From assembly GCF_001984155.1 (NCBI RefSeq), contig NZ_MTQO01000041.1, positions 1 through 64,000 on the forward strand: 64,000 bases of DNA, written 5' to 3'. Origin of the DNA: Actinosynnema sp. ALI-1.44. Lineage in GTDB: Bacteria > Actinomycetota > Actinomycetes > Mycobacteriales > Pseudonocardiaceae. Within the stretch, counting starts at the first letter, position 1. The number at the start of each line of letters is the position of its first letter. Shown here piece after piece: positions 26,012 through 34,026 of this stretch. The notes beneath the pieces are model-generated. The model made no database searches. It saw nothing but the letters and a program-made list of their open reading frames with translations, and was not told the origin of the DNA. The translations under genes and the position numbers were made by a program.

Positions 26012-29000
26012 ATGGTGGGAGACACCGACTTCCGCCTGTTGGGAACGCTGGACGTGGCGGTGTGGGGCAACGAGGTCACGGTCCCCGCCGGGAAACAGCA
26101 GGTGGTGCTGGCCGGGTTGCTCCTGCGTGGCAACCAGATCGTGCGCGTCAGCGAACTGATCGACTGGTTGTGGGACGACGAGACGCCGGACAACGCCGCG
26201 TCGACCGCGCAGGCCTACGTCCGCCGGTTGCGGCAGACGCTCAAAGCCAGGGACCTGATCACCACGATGCCGCACGGGTACCGGATCAACATCGAGCCGG
26301 ACGAACTCGACCTGTTGCGGTTCCGCGCGCTGGCGGGCAGGGCCGACCTGGCCGACGACCCGGCCGAGCGCTCCGAGCTGATCACCGGCGCTCTCGCGCA
26401 GTGGCGCGGGCCGGCGCTGGCCGACATCCCGGCGTGCTCGTTCCGGGAACGCGAGGTCCAGCGGCTGACCGAGGAGCACCTGCGGGCGACCGAGGTGCGC
26501 ATCGACTGCGACCTCTCACTCGGCAGGCACGCGGAACTCCTGCCGGAACTGCGCACCCTGGCCACCCAGCACCCGTTCCGGGAACGGCTGCGCGGTCAGG
26601 TGATGCTCGCGTTGTACCGGTCAGGCCGCCAGGTCGAGGCGCTGGCCAGCTACCAGGAAGTCCGCGCCACCCTGGCCGACGAGGTCGGCGTCGACCCGGG
26701 TGAGGAGCTGCAACGGCTGCACCAGCGGATCCTCACCAACGACCCGGCGCTGTCGCTGAGACCCACCCCGCCACCGGTGCAGGCACCCCCCGAGGTGATC
26801 CACCAGCCCGCGCCGCGTCCCGTGCCCCGGCAGCTGCCCGCGGGCCTGCGTGACTTCGTCGGGCGTGAAGAGACCTACGAGCAGATCATCGACCTGATGT
26901 CAGGCAACGACGACGACCCCGGCATGGACACCACCGTCGGCGCCGCCGTCGTGGCGATCTCCGGCCAGCCCGGCGTCGGGAAGACCGCGTTGGCCGTGCA
27001 GGCCGCACACCAGTTGCGCGGCCAGTTCCCCGACGGCCAGCTGTTCGTCGACCTGCTCGGCAACGCGCTGGACCGCGAGCTGACCCCGGAGCAGGTGCTC
27101 GGCCGGTTCCTGCAGGCGTTCGGCCTGCGCCCCGACCAGCTGCCCGACGACCACAACGGGCTGGTCGGCGCGTACCGGACCCTGCTGGCCGACCGGCGGG
27201 TCCTGGTGGTGCTGGACAACGCCGTCAGCGCCGGGCAGGTCCGCAGTCTGCTGCCGACCATGCCGGGCTCCGCGGCGCTGGTCACCAGCCGCAAGACGTT
27301 GCGTGGCCTGGCCGCCCTCGGCGGGGCCAGGCTGGTCAACCTGGACGTCCTGCCGCCGCACCAGTCGGTCGAACTGCTCGACACGATCGTCGGGCAGGAC
27401 CTCGAACGACCCGATCCCGGGGCGCTGGACGAGATCGCCCGGCTCTGCGGGCACCTGCCGCTCGCGTTGCGCATCGCGGGCGCGAACCTGCTGCTGCGCG
27501 ACGACGACTCGATGCACGCGTACGTCACCGACCTGCGGCACGGCAACCGGCTGACCGCGCTGGAGATCGAGGACGATCCCGGCGCGGCGGTGCGCGCCGT
27601 GTTCGACCTGTCCTACCTGACGCTGAAACCCGAGGCCGCGCGGCTGTTCCGGCTGCTGGGCCTGGTGCCGGGACCGGACTTCTCCCGGCACGCGGTCGCG
27701 GTGCTCGCCGGCCTGCCGGGCGACCGGACCGACAAGCTGCTGGCCGAACTGGCCACCGCCAGCCTGATCCAGCGGATCGGCTCGCACCGGTTCCGGTTCC
27801 ACGACCTGCTGCGGCTCTACAGCCAGGAACGCTGCCAGATCGAGGAGAACAAGGACGAGTCGGACGCGGCCCGTGCCCGCCTGTTCGCGTTCTACGTGCG
27901 GCGGCTGGACGCGATCGCCGACGTGCTCTACGGGACGTGGGTCCGGCTGCCCCGCACCGAGTTGGAGGAGTCGTTGCCCCGCCCGGTGTTCGCCGACGCC
28001 ACGGCGGCCGTCGAGTGGATGGACCAGGAAGGCCCGAACATCATCGCCGCGATCCTGTACGCGGCGGGAAACGGGCCCGCGTACGCCGCGTGGCACCTGG
28101 TCGAGTCCCTGCGCGCCTACCTGGCGACCCGGGGCCGCTACCGGGCCGAGAGCCTCGTCGCCGCCCGCGCCGCCCTGCACGCCGCGCGCGTCGCGAACGA
28201 GCCCGACGCGGAAGCCGCGATGCACCACGTCATCGGCTCGATGTACCTGCGCGTCCAGGAACTCGGCAAGGCACTCGAGCACCTGGTGGCCGAACTGGAC
28301 GCGTACACCAGGGCCGGTTCGCAGGCGGGCCGCGCGGGGGCGATGATCAGCATCGGCACGATCCACCAGGCGGACGGCAAGCTCAGGGCGGCGGCCGAGG
28401 AGGTCGAGCGCGGCGTCCGGCTGGCCGAGGAACACGGCTTCGACAGCATCCGGCTCTTCGGCCTGATCAACCTCACCATCATCGAGGAGCAGCGCGGACG
28501 CCTAGACCGGGCCGAGCGGTACGCGCACGACGCGCTCGCGCTGCTGCCGTCGAGTCCGAGCCCGTCGGTGGAGGGCACCACCCGGGCCAGCCTCGGCCAC
28601 ATCATGGTCCGGCAGGGCCGGTACGACGAGGCGGTCGTCCAGTACGACAAGGCTTTGGTGTGCTACCGGGAAACCGGGACCCAGCACTACGAAGCCGAGA
28701 CACTGCGCGGCCTCGCCGATGCCAACCGGCTGGCCGGTGACCACGCCGCGTCACTCGTGCACGCCCGTGCCTCGGTGGCGCTGGCCGCGCAATCCGGGGT
28801 GGAACAGGACCAGGTCGACGCCATGGTCACGCTTTCCGCGACACACCAGGGAATGGGGGACGTCGACGACGCGGCTGCCTGTGCGCGCAAGGCGCTCGAG
28901 CTGGCTCGTCGGCTGTCCTATCTGCCCGGTGAGATCTCCGCGTTGCTGCGGATGGCGTCGCAGAGTCGTGAGCGGGGAAACCTGACCACGGCGAGGGAAC

Positions 29001-29323
29001 ACGCCACCAACGCGGTGGAGTTGAGCCGTGACGCCGAGTTGCTGGGGTTCGAGGGCCGCAGCGAGAAGCTCCTCGCCTGGCTGGCGTACGACGCCGGCGA
29101 CCTGGCCGCCGCGCGTGACCACGCCGAGAAGGCGTTGGCCGTCAACCGAAGCGCCGGTGCCCAGTTCGGCCAGGCGCAGGCTCTGCACGTGTTGGGGCTG
29201 GCGTGGGACGCGGACGGCGACCGCGCCACGGCACGGGCCTGCTGGGAGGAAGCCCTGGTCTGCATCGGCGGGCTGGAGATCCCCAACGCGGACGAGTTGC
29301 GGCGCCTGCTGGCCAGGCCCTGA
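26012..29323 (+). CDS. AfsR/SARP-family regulator with NB-ARC and TPR domains
   Basis: A 1103-aa regulator. Winged helix at 1-95 (DFRLLGTLDVAVWGNEVTVP, STAQAYVRRLRQTLKARDLI), BTAD at about 100-250, Pro-rich linker (PTPPPVQAPPEVIHQPAPRP), NB-ARC with Walker A GQPGVGKTA near 316 and VLVVLDNAVSAGQ, then many TPR-like helices to the end. Similar architecture to the 1030-aa gene 2 kb upstream but only moderately similar in sequence, so the pair is not a recent duplication. Its own promoter carries SARP-type repeats, suggesting autoregulation or control by the neighbouring SARP. Converges with the SagB gene. Confidence 0.93.
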   Translation: MVGDTDFRLLGTLDVAVWGNEVTVPAGKQQVVLAGLLLRGNQIVRVSELIDWLWDDETPDNAASTAQAYVRRLRQTLKARDLITTMPHGYRINIEPDELDLLRFRALAGRADLADDPAERSELITGALAQWRGPALADIPACSFREREVQRLTEEHLRATEVRIDCDLSLGRHAELLPELRTLATQHPFRERLRGQVMLALYRSGRQVEALASYQEVRATLADEVGVDPGEELQRLHQRILTNDPALSLRPTPPPVQAPPEVIHQPAPRPVPRQLPAGLRDFVGREETYEQIIDLMSGNDDDPGMDTTVGAAVVAISGQPGVGKTALAVQAAHQLRGQFPDGQLFVDLLGNALDRELTPEQVLGRFLQAFGLRPDQLPDDHNGLVGAYRTLLADRRVLVVLDNAVSAGQVRSLLPTMPGSAALVTSRKTLRGLAALGGARLVNLDVLPPHQSVELLDTIVGQDLERPDPGALDEIARLCGHLPLALRIAGANLLLRDDDSMHAYVTDLRHGNRLTALEIEDDPGAAVRAVFDLSYLTLKPEAARLFRLLGLVPGPDFSRHAVAVLAGLPGDRTDKLLAELATASLIQRIGSHRFRFHDLLRLYSQERCQIEENKDESDAARARLFAFYVRRLDAIADVLYGTWVRLPRTELEESLPRPVFADATAAVEWMDQEGPNIIAAILYAAGNGPAYAAWHLVESLRAYLATRGRYRAESLVAARAALHAARVANEPDAEAAMHHVIGSMYLRVQELGKALEHLVAELDAYTRAGSQAGRAGAMISIGTIHQADGKLRAAAEEVERGVRLAEEHGFDSIRLFGLINLTIIEEQRGRLDRAERYAHDALALLPSSPSPSVEGTTRASLGHIMVRQGRYDEAVVQYDKALVCYRETGTQHYEAETLRGLADANRLAGDHAASLVHARASVALAAQSGVEQDQVDAMVTLSATHQGMGDVDDAAACARKALELARRLSYLPGEISALLRMASQSRERGNLTTAREHATNAVELSRDAELLGFEGRSEKLLAWLAYDAGDLAAARDHAEKALAVNRSAGAQFGQAQALHVLGLAWDADGDRATARACWEEALVCIGGLEIPNADELRRLLARP

Positions 29324-29336
29324 CGTCAGGGCCTGG
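29313..29336. terminator. 24-bp perfect palindrome spanning both stop codons
   Basis: Bases 29313-29336 form a perfect 24-bp palindrome (half-site CCAGGCCCTGAC) centred between the convergent SARP and SagB genes. It contains both stop codons (29321-29323 plus, 29326-29328 minus), and both proteins end in Arg-Pro as a result. Probable bidirectional terminator. Confidence 0.7.
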
Positions 29337-30405
29337 TGCCGATCGCGGCGCAGCCCATCACCACTTCGTGGCTGGCTCGCACCCCGAGCAGGTCCTCGAC
29401 CAGTTCGTCGCGCATCGCCGATGTGAACGTCACACCCAGCCCGAGCGAGGTCGCCAGCAGGTACACCGTCTGGCTGACATGACCGATGTCCATGTGCAGC
29501 AATCGATACGTGCGCGGGGCGTGGTAGCGCCACATGCTGCGGGCCAGGACGCACGTGAAGAAGACGAGCATCCCGGCTGTGCCGACCCACGGCTGGTCGC
29601 CGACGATCGTGCCGAGTTCGTCGTCGGTGCGCGTCCCGCCGATGCGTTCCAACGTGTGCTTGCCGGGGTTGTAGTGGTACGTCCCGGGTTCGACGCCTTC
29701 GATCGCCCTGGCGTAGACGTAGACCTCGGTCGGGTGCCGCCCTCCGCCGGAGGGTGAGGTTTTGAACACCGTCTGTGTTCTCTCGTCCTTGGCGACAATG
29801 CCCACGGCGATCTGCAGCAATGCCGCGGCCGACGTCAACGGGATCGGTGTCTCGGCGAATTTCCGGTCGCTGCGACGCTGGTAAAGCACTTCGACCAGGT
29901 CGCGTTCCTGCCAGGTCGCCGCCGACCGGTCCGGCAGGTCGACGACATCGGCGTCGGCGAAGGTGTGGTGCGCGCACGGCGCGGGCTGCTTTTCGAGTTT
30001 TCCCTCCAGCAGCACGTGGTACTCGTCGTCCGATTTGAACATGCCGTCGGCGAGCGAGCGGGTGGAGAAGTGGAACGCCGACGCCAGCCGTCCCCACGGC
30101 CGCCATGCCGCGTCCGTCGACTCCTCGAACCGGTGCCGTTCCGAGCCTTCGGCGACGAGGATGTCGTTGTCCAGGAAGATCCTGGCAACCTTGGCGTAGC
30201 GAGCCAGTCGAGCCGGCTCGCCAGCCATGTCCGATATGGACTCCAGTGGCTTCCATTCGCTGAACCAGCGCAGCACCGGTTCGGTCCCCTCGGTCAGCGC
30301 GAACCGGCGATGGCGAACGGTGTCGTCCCAGACGAGTTGCCCGGAGTTCCAGTAGGAAATACCGCACGAGGACACTCGGACTCGTGCGGTACTGTCATTC
30401 CCCAT
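29326..30405 (-). CDS. SagB/ThcOx-family dehydrogenase
   Basis: A 359-aa FMN-dependent oxidoreductase of the nitroreductase fold, SagB/ThcOx branch. The C-terminal two-thirds shows RRSDRKFAETPIPLTSAAAL, the branch motif TSPSGGGRHPTEVYVYARAI, and HMDIGHVSQTVYLLATSLGL. The N-terminal 140 residues (GQLVWDDTVRHRRFALTEG, LRWFSEWKPLESI) look like the winged-helix peptide-binding region found before the catalytic domain in ThcOx-type enzymes. SagB enzymes oxidise azolines to azoles in RiPPs. No YcaO cyclodehydratase is in the window, so another oxidation may be done here. It starts 17 nt after a 34-codon acidic peptide gene. Confidence 0.85.
   Translation of the reverse strand: MGNDSTARVRVSSCGISYWNSGQLVWDDTVRHRRFALTEGTEPVLRWFSEWKPLESISDMAGEPARLARYAKVARIFLDNDILVAEGSERHRFEESTDAAWRPWGRLASAFHFSTRSLADGMFKSDDEYHVLLEGKLEKQPAPCAHHTFADADVVDLPDRSAATWQERDLVEVLYQRRSDRKFAETPIPLTSAAALLQIAVGIVAKDERTQTVFKTSPSGGGRHPTEVYVYARAIEGVEPGTYHYNPGKHTLERIGGTRTDDELGTIVGDQPWVGTAGMLVFFTCVLARSMWRYHAPRTYRLLHMDIGHVSQTVYLLATSLGLGVTFTSAMRDELVEDLLGVRASHEVVMGCAAIGTRP
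30361..30390 (-). repeat. Inverted repeat at the start of the SagB gene
   Basis: ACCGCACGAG (30361-30370) and CTCGTGCGGT (30381-30390) are perfect 10-bp arms with a 10-nt loop, within codons 6-15 of the dehydrogenase. In the mRNA the hairpin would lie shortly after the enzyme's start and could lower its expression relative to the peptide upstream. Confidence 0.65.
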
Positions 30406-30422
30406 TTCGCGTGCGGACTCAC

Positions 30423-30527
30423 TCAGCGTGGCGGCCGCGGAATGGTGGGGACGTGCACTTCATCCACTCCGTAGCTGTTGAGTAACTCCTCGAACGCGAC
30501 CTCGGCGTCCTCATCGTCGTCGTACAT
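30423..30527 (-). CDS. Candidate RiPP precursor peptide
   Basis: A 34-aa frame behind a good ribosome site (GGGGG, 7 nt before ATG 30527). It opens MYDDDEDAEVAFEELL, a strongly acidic helical leader-like part, and ends VPTIPRPPR, a short Pro/Arg-rich core-like tail. It is followed after 17 nt by the SagB-family gene on the same strand. The order acidic leader, basic or Pro-rich tail, and adjacent modifying enzyme fits a RiPP precursor. Cys is absent; only Ser18 and Thr28 could form oxazolines. The same frame extends upstream to 30653 without a ribosome site. Not recognised as any known precursor family. Confidence 0.6.
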   Translation of the reverse strand: MYDDDEDAEVAFEELLNSYGVDEVHVPTIPRPPR

Positions 30528-30694
30528 GTGAAACCCCCAGTTTCGATTCGGGACGCGTCTGCGTGTGCCTGGAATTCGGCTGCGCTCCCGATACTCTCGA
30601 CTGTACCGAAACGGCCGAGCCTGTGGCAGGGATTTTTGCCAGCCGGCAACCAACGTATCTGCCGCTGTCCCGCCGGGCGTGCTTCACTGATCGT

Positions 30695-31717
30695 ATGCTG
30701 CCTTGGGAAGTCGATCTGGCCGGCGAGCTGGACCGGCACACCGTCGACTCGGTGTTGTTGCGGGACAACCACCTCGGCGACCCGCACGAACGGCCACTGT
30801 GGGTGTACACGCCACCCGGCTACGACTCCGGTACGGAGCGTTACCCCGCTGTGTATGTGATCCAGGGTTACTCCGGTCACATCTCCATGTGGGCCAACCG
30901 CACCCCTTTCCGCCAGCCGTTCCTGGAGACCGCCGACGCCGTTTTCGCCAACGGCACACCCGGTTGTGTCGTGGTGTATGTGGACGCGTGGACCAGATAC
31001 GGCGGTTCACAGTTCGTCGACTCGCCCGGCACAGGCCGTTACCACTCGTACCTGTGCGACGAGATCGTTCCGTGGGTGGACGGGCACTACCGCACCATCG
31101 CCCACCGGGACTCCCGGGCGATCACGGGAAAGTCCTCCGGCGGGTTCGGCGCGATGATCACGCCGATGCTGCGCCCGGACCTGTTCGGCGCGCTGGCCAC
31201 GCACGCGGGCGACACCCTGTACGAACTGTCGTACGCCAACGACATCGCTGTTGCCGTGCGCGCGTTGCGCAACTACGACAACGATATCTGGGCGTTCCTG
31301 GCCGACTTCCGCAGCCGCCCGGCGCTCACCAGACAGGACGACATGACGCTGATCGAGATGCTCTGCCTCTCGGCGTGTTTCTCCGCGGGCGACGACGGCA
31401 CACCGGAGTTGCCGTTCGACCAGGAGACCGGTGTGCTCAGGCCGGAACACTGGCAGCGCTGGCTGGACTGGGACCCGGTCCGGATGGTGCCGAGGTACGC
31501 CGACGCGGTCCGGTCGCTCAACGCGGTGTGGATCGACGCGGGCACCAAGGACGAGTGGCATCTCGACGTCGGTGCCGCGGCGTTCCGCGCCGAACTGCTG
31601 AAGGCGGGCGTGCCCGCGGACCGGATCCACTTCGAACTGTTCGACGCCGGTCACGCGGGCATCGACCACCGGTACCCGCTGTCGTTGGCCTGGCTGGCCG
31701 AGCGGCTGGCGCGGTAG
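30695..31717 (+). CDS. Alpha/beta-hydrolase esterase (EstA/D-family like)
   Basis: A 340-aa alpha/beta-hydrolase of the esterase/feruloyl-esterase-like group: RPLWVYTPPGYDSGTERYPA, VYVIQGYSGH (oxyanion region), nucleophile motif AITGKSSGGFGAM (Ser in GxSxG), acid region WIDAGTKDEWHLDVG and catalytic His near FDAGHAGIDHRYP. No signal peptide, so cytoplasmic. I chose ATG 30695 (MLPWEVDLAGE); the frame to 30563 crosses the promoter of the divergent peptide gene. Divergent from the peptide/SagB pair, 167 bp apart, which could mean shared control. Substrate unknown. Confidence 0.82.
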   Translation: MLPWEVDLAGELDRHTVDSVLLRDNHLGDPHERPLWVYTPPGYDSGTERYPAVYVIQGYSGHISMWANRTPFRQPFLETADAVFANGTPGCVVVYVDAWTRYGGSQFVDSPGTGRYHSYLCDEIVPWVDGHYRTIAHRDSRAITGKSSGGFGAMITPMLRPDLFGALATHAGDTLYELSYANDIAVAVRALRNYDNDIWAFLADFRSRPALTRQDDMTLIEMLCLSACFSAGDDGTPELPFDQETGVLRPEHWQRWLDWDPVRMVPRYADAVRSLNAVWIDAGTKDEWHLDVGAAAFRAELLKAGVPADRIHFELFDAGHAGIDHRYPLSLAWLAERLAR

Positions 31718-31725
31718 CGGCCGGG

Positions 31726-32238
31726 ATGCGGTTTACTCCTGCTGTGCCCGAACGTGCCGTGACCCTCACCCCGCTGGACGAGGCGGGTCTTGCCCGGCTG
31801 CTCGACGCGGCGGTGGCCGACTCCGACCCGCTGGAGGTCATGCCGCCGGTCGACGGACCGGACGGCTGGACCTCCCGCCGCAGGGAGGCTTTCCTGGCCT
31901 TCCACCGGAAGCGGACGCTCGACCCGGCGACCGCCGTCGAGCGGACCTGGGTGATCGACGTGGACGGCGTCGCGGCGGGCGCGGCCCGGCTGGAACGGCA
32001 CGGCGACGACGTCGAAGCCGGGATCTGGCTCGGCCGCACCCGCCGCGGCCGGGGAATCGGCAAGCGCGTCATGGACCTGTTGCTCGACGCCGCGAAACAC
32101 AGCGGTGCCAAGCGGTTCGTCGCTTCGACGACGACAGGCAACCACGGCGCACGTGGCCTGCTCACCGGTCTGGGCGCCGCCATGTCCGTCAACCAAGACG
32201 AGGTGCACGCGGCCCTTTCGTTGCTCGAGTCCGGCTGA
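31726..32238 (+). CDS. GNAT-family N-acetyltransferase
   Basis: A 170-aa protein of the GNAT fold. The acetyl-CoA binding motif is IWLGRTRRGRGIGKRVMDLL (R-x-x-G-x-G/A). It starts 8 nt after the esterase stop, at ATG 31726 or GTG 31744, so the two are probably one operon. The last 50 bp overlap the end of the convergent MFS gene. It could N-acetylate an amine or a protein N-terminus; the substrate is unknown. Confidence 0.82.
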   Translation: MRFTPAVPERAVTLTPLDEAGLARLLDAAVADSDPLEVMPPVDGPDGWTSRRREAFLAFHRKRTLDPATAVERTWVIDVDGVAAGAARLERHGDDVEAGIWLGRTRRGRGIGKRVMDLLLDAAKHSGAKRFVASTTTGNHGARGLLTGLGAAMSVNQDEVHAALSLLESG

Positions 32239-33391
32239 TCGCGTACGCCGTCGCGCCGAGCACCAGCGCGGCGGCGACCAGGATCGCGCTGACCACCAGC
32301 GGCGCCCGATTCCCACCGAGGCCGACGGTGAACGCCACGCCGCCGAGCGCGGGACCAGCGGCGGCCCCGACGTTGAACGCGGCGGTGGCGAACCCGCCTG
32401 CCAGGGTGGGCGCGTCCGTCGCCGCGTAGAGCGCCTGGGTGATCAAAGTGGACCCGACGCCGAACGACAACATCCCTTGCACCACCACAAGCACCAGTGC
32501 GGCAACGGGCTGGGCGGCGAGGAGCACGAACGCCAGCCAGCCCACGAGCAGCGCCGACGTGCCGACAGCCAGCAGTGGCATCGGGTGGGCGTCCGCCAGC
32601 CCGCCGACCGTGACCCCGACGAACGAACCGATCCCGAACAACGCCAGCACAGCGGGAACCCAGCCGCTGCCGAGACCGGTCGCGCCCGTGATCACCGGTG
32701 CGAGGTAGGTGAAGGTGCAGAAGGTCGCGCCATTGACCAACGCACCCAGCACAAGGGTGACGATCAACCGTGGCGTGCGCAGCGCGCGCAGTTCATGGCG
32801 TGCGCTGGGAGCGGCAGGGTCTGCCGGGGTCGCGGGGACAGCGCGGAGGATCGCGAACAGAGCGGGCACGGAAACCGCGGCGACGGCCCAGAACGCCGAC
32901 CGCCATCCCCAGAATCCACTCAGGACAGCACCGAGCGGGACACCCGCGATGCAAGCCAGTGTGATACCGCTCAGCAACACCGACGTGGCGCGTCCCTTGC
33001 CCCGCGGGCCCGCCAGACTCGCCGCGGTGGCCAGGCCGACGGCCAGGAAGCCCGCGTTGGCCAGCGCGGCGATGACCCGTGTGGCGAACAGGACCTCGAA
33101 GCTGGTGGTGACGGCACCGATGACGTGCACGGCGAAGAACGTGGCCAGGAAGGCCAGCAGCGCCCCGCGCCGGGGCCACCGCAGGCTCAGCAGCGCGACC
33201 AGCGGCGCGCCGACGATCATCCCGACCGCGAACGCGGGCGTCAGCGACCCCACGGCGGGAATGGAAACACGCAGGTCACCGGCGATGTCGTGGACAAGAC
33301 CGGACAGCATGAACTCGGAAGTCCCCTGGGCGAACACGGCCAGCCCGAGGACATGGACAGCGAAAGGCATGAAGAGGCTCCACAGCGGCAT
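32189..33391 (-). CDS. MFS drug-efflux transporter (DHA1, Cml/CmrA-like)
   Basis: A 400-aa membrane protein with about 12 transmembrane segments. The opening FAVHVLGLAVFAQGTSEFML is typical of the chloramphenicol/AraJ-type DHA1 exporters, and the loop SLRWPRRGALLAFLATFFAV is the motif-A region. The later RVIAALANAGFLAVGLATAA and VLLSGITLACIAGVPLGAVL (motif C area) also fit. Likely exports a hydrophobic drug using the proton gradient. ATG 33370 is an alternative start. The 3' end overlaps that of the GNAT gene by 50 bp on the opposite strand. Confidence 0.88.
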   Translation of the reverse strand: MPLWSLFMPFAVHVLGLAVFAQGTSEFMLSGLVHDIAGDLRVSIPAVGSLTPAFAVGMIVGAPLVALLSLRWPRRGALLAFLATFFAVHVIGAVTTSFEVLFATRVIAALANAGFLAVGLATAASLAGPRGKGRATSVLLSGITLACIAGVPLGAVLSGFWGWRSAFWAVAAVSVPALFAILRAVPATPADPAAPSARHELRALRTPRLIVTLVLGALVNGATFCTFTYLAPVITGATGLGSGWVPAVLALFGIGSFVGVTVGGLADAHPMPLLAVGTSALLVGWLAFVLLAAQPVAALVLVVVQGMLSFGVGSTLITQALYAATDAPTLAGGFATAAFNVGAAAGPALGGVAFTVGLGGNRAPLVVSAILVAAALVLGATAYAISRTRATKGPRAPRLG

Positions 33392-33615
33392 CGCGGATCG
33401 ATGAGAACGCCACAGGAGGAAGAGGAGTGGCGTCGAAGTGGCCTGGAGTGATGTGCCCAGGCGAAAACCCGTGACGACGGTGATCCGGATGGCGATGCGG
33501 AAGGGACGCCACCGGACTACCGGTGGCTAGCCTCTGTCAGCCTCAGGGGTGGACACGCCCCGCAGGGTAGCAATCACGCCAACGGGGTGTCCAACGGCTT
33601 TGCCGTGTAAGCGGC

Positions 33616-34026
33616 ATGGCCGTGGGTACACCGGAATCCATGACTGCCTATCACCGCACACGGACGTTGCACGCCGGTGAGGACCGCGTGTTCGAGTACC
33701 TCGCCGACGTGCACAACCTGCCGAAGTACTTCGACCAGATGACAATGGCCAAGCCGGTCGGCGACGACAAGGTGGACGTCGAGGCCAAGGTGCACGGTAA
33801 GACCGAGCGTGGAAAGGCGTGGTTCCGGGCGGACCGGACGGCGCGGCGGATCCAGTGGGGCTCGGAGACCAGTCCCTACTCCGGGGTACTGGACATCACG
33901 GCGGACCAGGACCGGACCGTTGTGGACATCGAACTGCACACCGAGCACACCACGGACACCGAGATCAACCAGGCGCTGGACGCCACTCTCGACCACATTC
34001 AGGACCAAGTGGAAGGCAAGGCCTAG
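33616..34026 (+). CDS. SRPBCC (START-like) family protein
   Basis: A 136-aa protein with the polyketide-cyclase/START fold: TAYHRTRTLHAGEDRVFEYL, ADVHNLPKYFDQMTMAKPVG, then alternating strands and the terminal helix INQALDATLDHIQDQVEGKA. It would bind a hydrophobic ligand; no catalytic residues can be named. ATG 33640 (MTAYHRT) is an equally good start. The gene ends against the convergent permease gene, with stops overlapping. Confidence 0.78.
   Translation: MAVGTPESMTAYHRTRTLHAGEDRVFEYLADVHNLPKYFDQMTMAKPVGDDKVDVEAKVHGKTERGKAWFRADRTARRIQWGSETSPYSGVLDITADQDRTVVDIELHTEHTTDTEINQALDATLDHIQDQVEGKA

Noticed and set aside
30423-30653. 76-aa version of the peptide gene
   Set aside because: The added N-terminal part is Arg-rich and lacks a ribosome site, while ATG 30527 has GGGGG at the correct distance.
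33391-33615. Minus-strand frames between the MFS and SRPBCC genes
   Set aside because: Short, low in complexity and without a ribosome site; the region is a divergent promoter.
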